64,000 nt of DNA from Bradyrhizobium sp. CCBAU 53421 (GTDB lineage: Bacteria; Pseudomonadota; Alphaproteobacteria; Rhizobiales; Xanthobacteraceae), in assembly GCF_015291625.1 (NCBI RefSeq), contig NZ_CP030047.1, positions 4,960,001 through 5,024,000 on the forward strand, read 5' to 3'. The translations under genes and the position numbers were made by a program. Below the pieces are notes generated by a model. It had not been told where the DNA came from, ran no database searches, and was given only the letters and a program-made list of their open reading frames with translations. This document shows positions 29,061 through 40,256 of this stretch, in pieces (the first letter of the stretch is position 1; each line of letters starts with the position of its first letter).

Positions 29061-30257
29061 TCAGGCACTCCAGCCTTTATCATCCCAGGGCAATCGCACC
29101 GTGGCGCTCGCGGTCGCCGCGATGCCTTCCTCACGGCCGGTGAAGCCGAGCCGCTCGCTGGTGGTGGCCTTGACCGCGACGCGCGAGATATGGACGCCGG
29201 AGATCTCCGCGATCTTCGCCCGCATGGTGTCGCGCAGCGGGCCGATCTTCGGCCGCTCGCAGATCAGCGTCACCTCGAGATTGGCGATCCGGCCGCCGCG
29301 CGCGGTGACGCGCTCGACGGCGTATTTCAGGAACTGATCGGAGGAGGCGCCCTTCCACTTGGCGTCGCTCGGCGGGAAGTGCGAGCCGATGTCGCCGTCG
29401 GCCAGCGCGCCGAGGATCGCGTCGACCAGCGCATGCAGCCCGACATCGCCGTCGGAATGCGCCAGGAAGCCGCGCGTGTGCGGCACGCGCACGCCGCAGA
29501 TCATGACATGGTCGCCGTCGCCAAAGGCATGCACGTCGTAGCCGGTGCCGGTCCTGATGTCGCCGAGCTGGCTTGCGAGCCGCGCTTCCTCGCGCACGAA
29601 GTCTTCGGGTGTGGTGAGTTTCATGTTGGCAGCTTCGCCTTCAAACGTCGCAACGGTCAATCCCGCCCATTCAGCAAGTGCGGCATCGTCGGTGAAATCG
29701 CTGCGGCCCTCGCGCACGGCGCGACGATGCGCCTCCAATATTACGTCGAAACGAAATGCCTGTGGCGTCTGCGCGATCCGCAGCCGCGCGCGCTCCGGCG
29801 TCGCCTCGACATCGCCGGTATCGCCGGTGAGCTTGATCGTGTCGGTGACGGGAATGACGGGGATCGCAGCGCCGGTCCGGCCGGCCGCAGCGATCGCGCG
29901 CGAGATCACGGCTGCAGTGACGAAGGGGCGTGCGGCATCGTGGATCAGCACGATGTCGGGCTTCTCGCTGGCGAGCGCCTCGAGCCCGGCATGGACCGAG
30001 GCCTGCCGGGTCGCGCCGCCAGGCGTCGGCGGCTGATGGCGGAGGCCTGCGACCGCTTCATCGAACAGCGCGGCATCGTCAGGATTGACCACCGGCTGCA
30101 CCGCAAACACGTCGGGATGTCCGGAGAACGCCTCCATGGCGCGGTAGATCACCGTCTGTCCGCCGATCGTCCGGTATTGCTTCGGTCCGCCTGCGCCGGC
30201 GCGCAGTCCACGGCCGGCTGCGACAAGGATGGCTGCGGTACGCTCAGGCTTCGGCAT
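29061..30257 (-). CDS. ispDF: bifunctional IspD/IspF, MEP-pathway enzyme
   Basis: A 398-residue fusion for isoprenoid precursor synthesis. The N-terminal IspD part ([37 protein letters not shown]) makes CDP-methylerythritol. The C-terminal IspF part ([21 protein letters not shown], with the Asp-x-His metal site; [32 protein letters not shown]) makes the cyclodiphosphate. The fusion, common in alphaproteobacteria, joins near residue 235. It is transcribed leftward with cinA and divergent from dusB. Confidence 0.96.
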   Translation of the reverse strand: MPKPERTAAILVAAGRGLRAGAGGPKQYRTIGGQTVIYRAMEAFSGHPDVFAVQPVVNPDDAALFDEAVAGLRHQPPTPGGATRQASVHAGLEALASEKPDIVLIHDAARPFVTAAVISRAIAAAGRTGAAIPVIPVTDTIKLTGDTGDVEATPERARLRIAQTPQAFRFDVILEAHRRAVREGRSDFTDDAALAEWAGLTVATFEGEAANMKLTTPEDFVREEARLASQLGDIRTGTGYDVHAFGDGDHVMICGVRVPHTRGFLAHSDGDVGLHALVDAILGALADGDIGSHFPPSDAKWKGASSDQFLKYAVERVTARGGRIANLEVTLICERPKIGPLRDTMRAKIAEISGVHISRVAVKATTSERLGFTGREEGIAATASATVRLPWDDKGWSA

Positions 30258-30510
30258 TTTGAACCAGTGACAGACGAATCGGGGATGAGGGGAGCGGCGG
30301 GGGACCGCCGCGCACAGCCCTTAGCATGACCGCTGCGCAAAAACAGAGCGTTTGCCGATGACTGTGGGAAAAGCAGATTTTGTTGCAGTGCACTTGCACT
30401 GGTGGTAGGAATGTCTAAACCGTAGGCATGAGCCTTGACTGCACAAGAATTGTGCGCAGAATAGACGACGTCAGCTGCAATGGCGTGGCTGACAGAACGA
30501 CGAGACGGTT

Positions 30511-31545
30511 GTGACCGGCGTGCAAAGTACTCCTCGTAACCCATTGAAGATAGGCGATATTGCTGTCGCCAACCGGGTTCTCCTCGCGCCCATGTCCGGC
30601 ATTACCGACGCGCCTTTCCGGCGACTCGCTGCCACGTTGGGCGCCGGACTCGTCGTCTCCGAGATGACCGCCAGCGACGATCTGGTGAACGGCAAGCCGA
30701 TGTCGAAGCTGCGTTGTGAGGCAGCGGGAATCGGGCCGCATGTGGTCCAGCTCGCCGGCTGCGAAACCCATTGGATGGCGGAGGGTGCGCGGATCGCCGA
30801 GGGCGCCGGCGCCGACATCATCGATATCAACATGGGCTGCCCAGCGCGCCACGTGACCGGTGGTCAGTCCGGCTCGGCCCTGATGCGCGACCTCGACCAC
30901 GCGGTGAGGCTGATCGAGGCGACGCTGTCGGCGGTCAAGGTGCCGGTGACGCTGAAGATGCGGCTCGGCTGGGACGATCGCTCGCTCAATGCGCCCGAAC
31001 TGGCGCGCCGCGCCGAGGCGGCAGGCGTGCAGATGATCACCGTCCATGGCCGCACCCGCTGCCAGTTCTACAAGGGCGAAGCGAACTGGAATGCGGTGCG
31101 CGCGGTCAAGGATGCCGTCACGATCCCGGTCGTGGTCAACGGCGACATCACCTCGTTCGACCGGGCGGTCGATGCGCTGGAGATGTCGGGCGCCGACGCC
31201 GTCATGATCGGCCGCGGCGCGCAGGGCCAGCCCTGGCTGCCCGGCCAGATCGGCCGCCGGCTCGAGACCGGGGTTGCCGAGGCTGCGCCGTCGCTCGCCG
31301 AGCAGCTCAAGCATGTTCGCGCGCTCTATGATGAGGTCTGCAGCCATTATGGCCTGCGCGTCGGGCTCAGGCATGCGCGCAAGCATCTCGGCTGGGCGCT
31401 GGAGACCGCTGCCGCCTATAGCTGCGCACCGGCGGCAACATTGAAGAGCTGGCGGCAGGCGATCCTGACCTCCGAGCAGCCGTCCAGCGTGCATCGCGCG
31501 CTCGAGGACGCCTACGACGATTTTGCCTGGAGTGCTGCCGCATGA
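30511..31545 (+). CDS. dusB: tRNA-dihydrouridine synthase DusB
   Basis: A 344-residue FMN enzyme that reduces uridine in tRNA D-loops. The start is GTG 30511; no ATG precedes the conserved [17 protein letters not shown]. It has the catalytic-Cys motif [40 protein letters not shown] and VVNGDI. As in many proteobacteria (where it was called NifR3) it heads the ntr operon; its stop overlaps the ntrB start by 4 bp. Confidence 0.95.
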   Translation: MTGVQSTPRNPLKIGDIAVANRVLLAPMSGITDAPFRRLAATLGAGLVVSEMTASDDLVNGKPMSKLRCEAAGIGPHVVQLAGCETHWMAEGARIAEGAGADIIDINMGCPARHVTGGQSGSALMRDLDHAVRLIEATLSAVKVPVTLKMRLGWDDRSLNAPELARRAEAAGVQMITVHGRTRCQFYKGEANWNAVRAVKDAVTIPVVVNGDITSFDRAVDALEMSGADAVMIGRGAQGQPWLPGQIGRRLETGVAEAAPSLAEQLKHVRALYDEVCSHYGLRVGLRHARKHLGWALETAAAYSCAPAATLKSWRQAILTSEQPSSVHRALEDAYDDFAWSAAA

Positions 31546-32717
31546 CGTCAGCCATGGAATTCCGCCGGCCCGTGCCGACCGACGGCGAGGCTATCCTCAA
31601 CGCGCTGCCCAATCCGGTGCTGCTGGTCGCGCCCGACGGGCGGATCGTCGACGCCAACATCGCCGCCGAATCCTTCTTCGAGATCTCGACGCAGTTTTTG
31701 CGCCGGCAGTCGCTGAAGGAGCTGGTGCCGTTCGGCAGCCCGCTGCTGGCGCTGATCGAGCAGGTGCGGGCGAGCGGCTCCCCGGTCAACGAATACAAGG
31801 TCGATCTCGGCACGCCGCGGATCGGAGGCGACCGTCAGGTCGACCTGCATGTCGCGCCGCTGACCGAGAGGCCCGGGCATATCGTGGTGATGCTGCAGGA
31901 GCGGACCATCGCCGACAAGATGGACCGCCAGCTCACCCATCGCAGCGCAGCGCGCTCGGTGATCGCGCTGGCCGCGATGCTCGCCCACGAGATCAAGAAC
32001 CCGCTGTCCGGCATCCGCGGCGCCGCGCAACTGTTGGAGCAGCAGGCCTCCTCCGAGGACCGGCTGCTGACGCGGCTGATCTGCGACGAGGCGGACCGCA
32101 TCGTGACGCTGGTTGATCGCATGGAAGTGTTCGGCGACGACCGCCCGGTGGCGCGCGGGCCGGTCAACATCCATTCCGTGCTCGACCATGTGAAGCGGCT
32201 GGCGCAGTCGGGCTTTGCCCGCAACGTCCGTTTCATCGAGGACTACGATCCGTCGCTGCCGCCGGTGCTCGCCAATCAGGACCAGCTGATCCAGGTGTTC
32301 CTCAACCTGGTGAAGAACGCGGCCGAAGCGGTCGCCGATCTCGGCACCGATGCGGAGATCCACCTCACCACGGCATTCCGGCCGGGGGTGCGGCTGTCGG
32401 TGCCGGGCAAGAAATCGCGGGTCTCGCTGCCGCTGGAGTTCTGCGTCAAGGACAACGGCTCAGGCGTGCCGGAAGATCTGCTGCCGAACCTGTTCGATCC
32501 CTTCGTCACCACCAAGCAGACCGGCAGCGGGCTCGGCCTCGCGCTGGTCGCCAAGATCGTCGGCGATCACGGCGGCATCATCGAATGCGAGTCGCAGCCG
32601 CGCAAAACCACCTTCCGCGTGCTGATGCCGATGTACAGCGCCGCCAAGCAACACGACCATAGCAACCGCGATGACGTTCCGGGTACGTCCTCGCCTGCCT
32701 CTCAGGACGCACGATGA
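31542..32717 (+). CDS. ntrB: nitrogen regulation sensor histidine kinase NtrB
   Basis: A 391-residue soluble kinase. A PAS domain occupies about residues 20-120 ([26 protein letters not shown]). The HisKA box is [25 protein letters not shown], with the phosphorylated His in AHEIKNP. N, G1 and G2 boxes follow ([33 protein letters not shown]). There are no membrane segments. NtrB phosphorylates or dephosphorylates NtrC in response to PII. It overlaps dusB and is followed by ntrC after 9 bp. Confidence 0.96.
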   Translation: MTSAMEFRRPVPTDGEAILNALPNPVLLVAPDGRIVDANIAAESFFEISTQFLRRQSLKELVPFGSPLLALIEQVRASGSPVNEYKVDLGTPRIGGDRQVDLHVAPLTERPGHIVVMLQERTIADKMDRQLTHRSAARSVIALAAMLAHEIKNPLSGIRGAAQLLEQQASSEDRLLTRLICDEADRIVTLVDRMEVFGDDRPVARGPVNIHSVLDHVKRLAQSGFARNVRFIEDYDPSLPPVLANQDQLIQVFLNLVKNAAEAVADLGTDAEIHLTTAFRPGVRLSVPGKKSRVSLPLEFCVKDNGSGVPEDLLPNLFDPFVTTKQTGSGLGLALVAKIVGDHGGIIECESQPRKTTFRVLMPMYSAAKQHDHSNRDDVPGTSSPASQDAR

Positions 32718-32726
32718 GGAACAACA

Positions 32727-34169
<1,443 letters not shown>

Positions 34170-34296
34170 GGGCGCCGGGGCGGGCTCCTCGCTTCAAGCC
34201 TAGCTGCCGTTATTGAGTAGTCACAAATGGTTTTGAGGACACGGCGCCGCACCAGCGTTTGCGCCGCGGAAATGTCGCAATTCGGCAACATTGTGA

Positions 34297-34302
34297 TATG
34301 AT
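34297..34302 (+). promoter_or_regulatory. putative -10 element before ntrY
   Basis: TATGAT lies about 50 bp before the ntrY start, with TGTCGC 18 bp upstream as a weak -35. It sits in an AT-richer part of the 184-bp ntrC-ntrY gap and suggests ntrYX can be transcribed separately from dusB-ntrBC. Confidence 0.35.
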
Positions 34303-34353
34303 TGCATCAATTCGCAATTCCCGCGGGCGATCGCACTCAGCTCAATTGCCGGT

Positions 34354-36801
34354 ATGACCAGCGCAGAGACAACCGCTTCAACGTTACACGCGCCCCCGGC
34401 CGAGCCTAATGCAGAGGCACGGGGCTTCCCGCTGCGGCGCTGGCTGGCGCCGTTCGCCGTGGCCATCGCGCTGCTGTCGGCCTTCCTGACCTTCGTGGTG
34501 CTGACCGGGCTGACCCCGATCGAGCCGACCTCGGAGGTCGTCCGCTCCTTCCTGATGATCAACGCCGCCACGATCCTGCTGCTGGTCGGCATCATCGTCC
34601 GGGAAGTCTGGCAGATGGTGCAGGCGAGGCGGCGGGGCCGGGCGGCAGCGCGGCTGCACGTCCAGATCGTCGGCCTGTTCTCGGTGATCGCCGTGCTGCC
34701 CGCCGTGCTGGTGTCGATCGTCGCCAACGTCACCATCGAGCGCGGCCTCGACCGGCTGTTCTCGGGCCCCACCAAGCAGGTGATCCAGAACTCGCTGACG
34801 ATCGCCAGCGCCTACATGCAGGAGCACGCCCAGCTCATCAACGGCGACACGCTGGCGATGGCCAACGATCTCGCCCATGCGCGGCCGCTCTACGACCAGG
34901 ATCGCATGACGTTCCTGCAGCTGATGACGGCCGGCGCCGAGTCGCGAAACCTGCCGGTCGCGGTGCTGATGGACAAGGACGGCAAGATCGTCGCCAGCGC
35001 GGAGACCGGCGTCCGCCTGAACTACGAGGCGCCGCCGCCGGATATCCTGAAGGACATCAACGAGACCGAGCCGAAGATCTCGGTGTTTCCGGAAAACTAC
35101 GTCGCCTCCGTGGTCCGGCTGCGGGCCTATGACGACATGTTCCTGTATGTGGCGCGGCTGCTCGATCCGGCGGTCGTCGCCCAGCTCAAGCAGACCCAGA
35201 CCAGCGCCGCCGAATATGCCCAGCTCGAGACCCGAAGGCTCGGCATCCAGGTGGCATTCGCGCTGATGTTCGCGGTGATCGCGCTGACCATCCTGATGGC
35301 CTCGGTGCTGATCGGCCTCAACTTCGCCAACGGACTGGTGTCGCCGATCCGGCAGCTGATGGGCGCCGCGAGCGAGGTCTCGACCGGCAACCTCAATGTC
35401 CAGGTGCCGGTGCACAAATCGGCGAGCGACCTCGCGCTGCTCGGCGAAATCTTCAACAAGATGACCCAGGAGCTGCGCACCCAGCGCAACGAGCTGGTCG
35501 ACGCCAGCGAGACCATCGACAGCCGCCGCCGCTTCATCGAAGCGGTGCTTTCGTCGGCGAGCGCAGGGATCATCGGGGTCGATGCGTCGGGCACCATCGG
35601 CGTGCTCAATCGCTCGGCCGAAAAGCTGATCGGGCACGCCGAGTCGGAGACGCTCGGCCATCCGCTGTCGGACGTGCTGCCCGAGCTCGACGAGATGATG
35701 AAGACCGCGCGCGAGGGCACGCAACGCCTGGTGCAGGGCCAGGTGACGATCCTGCGCGACGGCAATGAGCGCAATCTGTCGGTTCGCGTCTCCGCCGAGC
35801 AGACCAGCCAGTCCCGCGACAGCTACATCATCACGCTCGACGACATCACCGAATTGGTCTCCGCGCAGCGCACCTCGGCGTGGGGCGACGTCGCCCGCCG
35901 CATCGCCCACGAGATCAAGAACCCGCTGACCCCGATCCAGCTCTCGGCCGAACGGATCCGCCGCAAGTTCGGCAAGACCATCACCGAGGCGAAGGACAAG
36001 TCGATCTTCGAGCAGTGCACCGACACCATCGTGCGCCAGGTCGACGACATCAGGCGGATGGTCGACGAGTTCTCGCGCTTTGCGCGGATGCCGAAGCCCG
36101 TGATCGAGGGCGAGGACGTCGCCGACGTGGTTAAGCAGGCAGTGTTCCTGATGAAGGTCGCGCATCCCGATCTCGACATCGAGGCCGACATCAAGCAGTC
36201 GCCGCTGCCCGCGAAGTTCGACCGCCGGCTGATCTCGCAGGCGCTGACCAATATCATCAAGAACGCGACCGAAGCGATCGAGCAGGTTCCGCCGGAGGAG
36301 CTCGGCAAGGGTCGCATCGACGTCGTGGCGCAGCGCGAGGGCGACGACATCCTGATCGACGTCGTCGACAACGGCATCGGCCTGCCCAAGGTCGCCCGCG
36401 CGCGCCTGCTCGAGCCCTATGTCACGACGCGGGCCAAGGGCACGGGGCTTGGCCTTGCGATCGTCGGCCGCGTTCTGGAGGACCATGGCGGCCGCATCGA
36501 GCTCAAGGACGCATCCGATTTCCGCGAGGGCCAGCGCGGTGCCTGGATGCGGCTGCGCTTTTCCGTCACGGGCCAGGCGGCCAAACCGGAGAACAAGCCT
36601 GAGAGCAAGGACCAAAAGCCGGACGTGAAACCGGAATCAACCGACCCCGACAGTGAAAAAAATCCGCCGGAAGAGCCGACCAACGGCCCGGCACAGGCGA
36701 CCAACCATGAACCAAAAATCCAAGAAGCAAATAACCAAGAGCCAAATGCGCAAGAGCCAAGAAGCCAAGAGCCAAAAATCAAAGCCGCGACGGGCGACTG
36801 A
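34354..36801 (+). CDS. ntrY: membrane sensor histidine kinase NtrY
   Basis: An 815-residue kinase. Membrane segments lie near residues 30-55, 65-85 and 105-125, followed by a periplasmic region, another segment near 290-315, a HAMP linker, a PAS domain (about 395-500), HisKA ([20 protein letters not shown]) and an ATPase domain (NIIKNATEAIEQV; DNGIGLP; GTGLGLAIV). It signals to NtrX. From about residue 740 an extra hydrophilic tail of about 75 residues contains near-repeats of QEP/NQE. The final 90 bp are markedly A-rich compared with the rest. Confidence 0.95.
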   Translation: MTSAETTASTLHAPPAEPNAEARGFPLRRWLAPFAVAIALLSAFLTFVVLTGLTPIEPTSEVVRSFLMINAATILLLVGIIVREVWQMVQARRRGRAAARLHVQIVGLFSVIAVLPAVLVSIVANVTIERGLDRLFSGPTKQVIQNSLTIASAYMQEHAQLINGDTLAMANDLAHARPLYDQDRMTFLQLMTAGAESRNLPVAVLMDKDGKIVASAETGVRLNYEAPPPDILKDINETEPKISVFPENYVASVVRLRAYDDMFLYVARLLDPAVVAQLKQTQTSAAEYAQLETRRLGIQVAFALMFAVIALTILMASVLIGLNFANGLVSPIRQLMGAASEVSTGNLNVQVPVHKSASDLALLGEIFNKMTQELRTQRNELVDASETIDSRRRFIEAVLSSASAGIIGVDASGTIGVLNRSAEKLIGHAESETLGHPLSDVLPELDEMMKTAREGTQRLVQGQVTILRDGNERNLSVRVSAEQTSQSRDSYIITLDDITELVSAQRTSAWGDVARRIAHEIKNPLTPIQLSAERIRRKFGKTITEAKDKSIFEQCTDTIVRQVDDIRRMVDEFSRFARMPKPVIEGEDVADVVKQAVFLMKVAHPDLDIEADIKQSPLPAKFDRRLISQALTNIIKNATEAIEQVPPEELGKGRIDVVAQREGDDILIDVVDNGIGLPKVARARLLEPYVTTRAKGTGLGLAIVGRVLEDHGGRIELKDASDFREGQRGAWMRLRFSVTGQAAKPENKPESKDQKPDVKPESTDPDSEKNPPEEPTNGPAQATNHEPKIQEANNQEPNAQEPRSQEPKIKAATGD

Positions 36802-36818
36802 CAACGCAGGTGTAACCC

Positions 36819-38189
36819 ATGGCAAGTGACATTCTGATTGTCGACGACGAAGCTGACATTCGTGACCTCGTTGCGGGTATCCTGGACGATGAGGGGTTCT
36901 CCACGCGCACCGCGCGCGACAGCGATTCGGCGCTTGCCGAGATCGCCAACCGCCGCCCGAACCTGGTCTTCCTCGACATCTGGCTGCAGGGCTCCAAGCT
37001 CGACGGCCTGCAACTGCTCGAGCAGATCAAGAAGGACAATGCCGATCTGCCGGTGGTGATGATCTCCGGCCATGGCAACATCGAAACCGCCGTCGCCGCG
37101 ATCAAGCGCGGCGCCTATGACTTCATCGAGAAGCCGTTCAAGTCGGATCGGCTGATTCTGGTCGCGACGCGGGCGCTGGAGACCTCGCGGCTCAAGCGCG
37201 AGGTGAAGGAGCTCAAGCAGCTGGCCCCGGCGGCCAGCGTCCTGACCGGTCGCTCGGCCTGCATGAACCAGCTGCGCCAGACCATCGACCGCGCCGCCAA
37301 GGCCAACAGCCGCATCCTGATCGTCGGTCCGTCCGGCGCCGGCAAGGAACTCGCCGCGCGCACGCTGCATCATGCATCGGGACGCGCCGAGGGGCCGTTC
37401 GTGGTGATCAATGCGGCCGCGATCACGCCGGAGCGCATGGAGCTCGAGCTGTTCGGCATCGAGGGATCGAACGGCGAGCAGCAGCGCAAGGCCGGGGCGC
37501 TCGAGGAAGCGCATGGCGGCACGCTGTTCATCGACGAGATCGCGGACATGCCGCGCGAGACCCAGAACAAGATCCTGCGCGTGCTGGTCGATCAGACCTT
37601 CCAGCGCCAGGGCGGCACCGCCAAGGTCCATGTCGACGTCCGCATCATCTCCTCGACGGCGCGCAACCTCGAGGAGGAGATCGCGGCGGGCCGTTTCCGC
37701 GAGGATCTCTATCATCGCCTCTCGGTGGTTCCGATCCGGGTGCCGCCGCTGTCGGAGCGCCGCGAGGACATCCCCGAACTGATCGACTATTTCATGGACC
37801 AGATTTCGGCGGCCACCGGCCTGCCGAAGCGGCAGATCGGGCAGGACGCGATGGCCGTGCTGCAGTCGCATGTCTGGCCGGGCAACGTCCGTCAGCTCCG
37901 CAACAACGTGGAGCGCGTGATGATCCTGGCCGGCGGCGGCCCCGAGGCGATCATCACCGCCGACATGCTGCCGCAGGACGTCGGCTCCATGGTGCCGGCG
38001 ATGCCGACCTCCAACAATGGCGAGCACATCATGGGCCTGCCGCTGCGCGAGGCCCGCGAGGTGTTCGAGCGCGACTACCTGATCGCCCAGATCAGCCGCT
38101 TCTCCGGCAATATCTCACGCACCGCGGAGTTCGTCGGCATGGAGCGCTCGGCGCTGCACCGCAAGCTGAAGGCGCTCGGAGTCGGCTGA
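36819..38189 (+). CDS. ntrX: response regulator NtrX
   Basis: A 456-residue regulator with a receiver domain (DILIVDDEADIRDLV; phospho-Asp in LVFLDIWLQGSKLDG), an AAA+ domain (Walker A GPSGAGKE; Walker B GGTLFIDEIADMP) and a C-terminal Fis-type helix-turn-helix (RTAEFVGMERSALHRKLKAL). The GAFTGA loop expected after ELELFG is absent: the sequence reads IEGSNGEQQRKAGALEEAH. NtrX in alphaproteobacteria is known to deviate here, so classical sigma-54 activation is doubtful. It is partnered with NtrY 17 bp upstream. Confidence 0.96.
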   Translation: MASDILIVDDEADIRDLVAGILDDEGFSTRTARDSDSALAEIANRRPNLVFLDIWLQGSKLDGLQLLEQIKKDNADLPVVMISGHGNIETAVAAIKRGAYDFIEKPFKSDRLILVATRALETSRLKREVKELKQLAPAASVLTGRSACMNQLRQTIDRAAKANSRILIVGPSGAGKELAARTLHHASGRAEGPFVVINAAAITPERMELELFGIEGSNGEQQRKAGALEEAHGGTLFIDEIADMPRETQNKILRVLVDQTFQRQGGTAKVHVDVRIISSTARNLEEEIAAGRFREDLYHRLSVVPIRVPPLSERREDIPELIDYFMDQISAATGLPKRQIGQDAMAVLQSHVWPGNVRQLRNNVERVMILAGGGPEAIITADMLPQDVGSMVPAMPTSNNGEHIMGLPLREAREVFERDYLIAQISRFSGNISRTAEFVGMERSALHRKLKALGVG

Positions 38190-38557
38190 CCCCGATACGC
38201 CTGGGCCGGCGAACACAGGCGGCCCGGCGCGATGCCTCGGCGGGGCACCCGCCGGGGGAAGCAGACAGGGATCGGGTGGGCTGCCGAGCAAGGCGAGGGC
38301 AGGGCCGGCACAACCGGGGGATTTATCCACTCTCCACGAGAATATTCGTCTCTTTCCTTGCACGTTCTTAGAATTGCCACCGTGTTCCTACGGACTGCAC
38401 CGCGAACCGGCTTGCCTAAAAACCGCGCGTGGCCTCTAATCCTACCGCTACGCCTGCCAGAGGGGGATCTCAGGGCAGGTGGGCAGCCGGAGGAGGCTCC
38501 GTCAGAGAGCCGCAACCGGTTCAATAAAAAGAAGCACAAGCTTGCGGGACAAAAACA
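38190..38557. promoter_or_regulatory. ntrX-hfq intergenic region, probable hfq promoter
   Basis: This 368-bp stretch has no convincing gene. Just after ntrX, GGGCCG and CGGCCC arms (about 38203-38228) can form a hairpin without a T-run. TTGCCT near 38412 and TAATCC near 38437 are a possible -35/-10 pair with a long (about 19 bp) spacer. The last 40 bp before hfq are A-rich. Confidence 0.35.
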
Positions 38558-38806
38558 ATGGCGGCAGACCGCGCACAAAATCTACAAGACACCTTCCTTA
38601 ATCACGTTCGTAAAACAAAAACGCCACTGACGATATTTCTGGTGAACGGGGTAAAGCTGCAGGGCATTGTCACATGGTTCGACAATTTCTGCTTGCTGCT
38701 GCGGCGCGACGGTCACTCGCAGCTTGTCTACAAGCACGCGATCTCGACCATCATGCCCGGAGCTCCGATTCAGCTGTTCGAAGGTGGTGAGGACGCACCG
38801 GCTTGA
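38558..38806 (+). CDS. hfq: RNA chaperone Hfq
   Basis: An 82-residue Sm-like protein: [30 protein letters not shown] is the Sm1 region and [11 protein letters not shown] the Sm2 signature. The hexamer binds sRNAs and mRNAs; in rhizobia it also affects nitrogen regulation. The C-terminus is short, as in other alphaproteobacterial Hfq. hflX follows after 11 bp. Confidence 0.97.
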   Translation: MAADRAQNLQDTFLNHVRKTKTPLTIFLVNGVKLQGIVTWFDNFCLLLRRDGHSQLVYKHAISTIMPGAPIQLFEGGEDAPA

Positions 38807-38817
38807 GAGTGAACTGA

Positions 38818-40212
38818 TTGGAACCCTTCAATCGTGAAGGGGGCGCCGACCGGGCCAAGTCTAGGCCCGGGTCGGCGGGGGACTTGAGCACCGGGCGGGT
38901 GATCGTCATCGGCCCGTACCTGCGCACGCGCCGTGGCGACGGCGATGCGCAAACGGATTCCTCTGTCCGCGACTATGAAGCGCGGATCGAGGAAGCCGCC
39001 GGCCTCGCCGGTGCGATCGACCTTACCGTAGTGGAATCCGTCGTCGCACCGATCAGCCAAATCCGGCCGGCGACCTATCTCGGCAAGGGCAAGGTCGAGG
39101 AGATCAACGGCCTCGTCGCCGGCGACAAGGTCGAGCTCGTGGTGATGGACTGCGCGTTGTCGCCGATCCAGCAGCGCAATCTCGAGAAGGCCTGGAGCAC
39201 CAAGGTGCTCGACCGCACCGGCCTGATCCTGGAAATCTTCGGCCGCCGCGCCAAGACCAAGGAGGGCGCGCTGCAGGTCGAGCTCGCCCATCTCAACTAC
39301 CAGCGCAGCCGACTGGTGCGGTCGTGGACCCATCTCGAGCGGCAGCGCGGCGGCTTCGGCTTCATGGGGGGCCCCGGCGAGACTCAGATCGAGGCCGACC
39401 GCCGCCTGATCAGCGAACGCATCACCAAGCTAGAGAACGAGCTGAAGAAGGTGCAGGCGACGCGGCGGCTGCATCGCGCCGGCCGCCAGCGCGTGCCGTA
39501 TCGTGTGGTGGCGCTGGTGGGCTACACGAATGCCGGCAAATCGACCCTGTTCAACCGCCTGACGCGGGCCGACGTGCAGGCCGCCGACATGCTGTTTGCG
39601 ACGCTCGATCCGACCCTGCGCGCGCTCAACCTGCCGCATGGCGGCAAGGCGATGCTGTCGGACACCGTCGGCTTCATCTCCAACCTGCCGACCCAGCTGG
39701 TGGCCGCGTTCCGCGCCACGCTCGAGGAGGTGCTGGAAGCCGACATCATCCTGCATGTCCGCGACATCTCCCACGAGGATGCGGAAGCGCAGGAGCGCGA
39801 CGTCGAGGGCGTGCTGCATCAGCTCGGGATCGATCCCGACGCCGACGGCGGCCAGCGCATCATCGAGGTCTGGAACAAGATCGACCGTTTCGACCCCGAG
39901 GAGCGGGACAATCTGCGCAACATCGCCGCGCGCCGGCCGCCCGAGCGGCCGTGCTTCCTGGTTTCGGCCGCAACAGGCGAGGGGATCGACGTACTCTTGA
40001 CCGCGATCGAGGATCGCCTCGCGGCCAAGCGCATCACGCTCAATCTTTCGATCGACGCCGCCGACGGCGCCGGCATCAGCTGGCTGCATCGCAATGCCGA
40101 GGTGCTGAACAAGCAGCTCAACGGCGAGCGCTTCGACATGACCGTGCGCGTCGACGAGACCAAGCGCGACATCGTCATGTCACGATTCGATGCTCTGCCG
40201 CACGGGACGTAG
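38818..40212 (+). CDS. hflX: ribosome-associated GTPase HflX
   Basis: A 464-residue GTPase, starting with TTG at 38818 (MEPFNREGGADR). The N-terminal HflX domain (ATYLGKGKVEEINGLV; RNLEKAWSTKVLDRTGLILEIF; GGFGFMGGPGETQIEADRR) is followed by the G domain (G1 GYTNAGKSTLFN, G3 DTVGF, G4 NKID). HflX binds the large ribosomal subunit and rescues or splits stalled ribosomes. It pairs with hfq, as in many proteobacteria. A TTG start implies modest translation. Confidence 0.94.
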   Translation: MEPFNREGGADRAKSRPGSAGDLSTGRVIVIGPYLRTRRGDGDAQTDSSVRDYEARIEEAAGLAGAIDLTVVESVVAPISQIRPATYLGKGKVEEINGLVAGDKVELVVMDCALSPIQQRNLEKAWSTKVLDRTGLILEIFGRRAKTKEGALQVELAHLNYQRSRLVRSWTHLERQRGGFGFMGGPGETQIEADRRLISERITKLENELKKVQATRRLHRAGRQRVPYRVVALVGYTNAGKSTLFNRLTRADVQAADMLFATLDPTLRALNLPHGGKAMLSDTVGFISNLPTQLVAAFRATLEEVLEADIILHVRDISHEDAEAQERDVEGVLHQLGIDPDADGGQRIIEVWNKIDRFDPEERDNLRNIAARRPPERPCFLVSAATGEGIDVLLTAIEDRLAAKRITLNLSIDAADGAGISWLHRNAEVLNKQLNGERFDMTVRVDETKRDIVMSRFDALPHGT

Positions 40213-40256
40213 CGTCCCGGAAGTCCGCGGCGGCAAGGGGGATCGAAGGGGGATCG

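Noticed and set aside
34384..36615. Minus-strand open frame (743 codons) opposite ntrY
   Set aside because: Antisense shadow with low-complexity His/Arg/Asp content; ntrY is well supported.
38232..38630. Plus-strand open frame running into hfq
   Set aside because: Out of frame with hfq, no ribosome site and no similarity.
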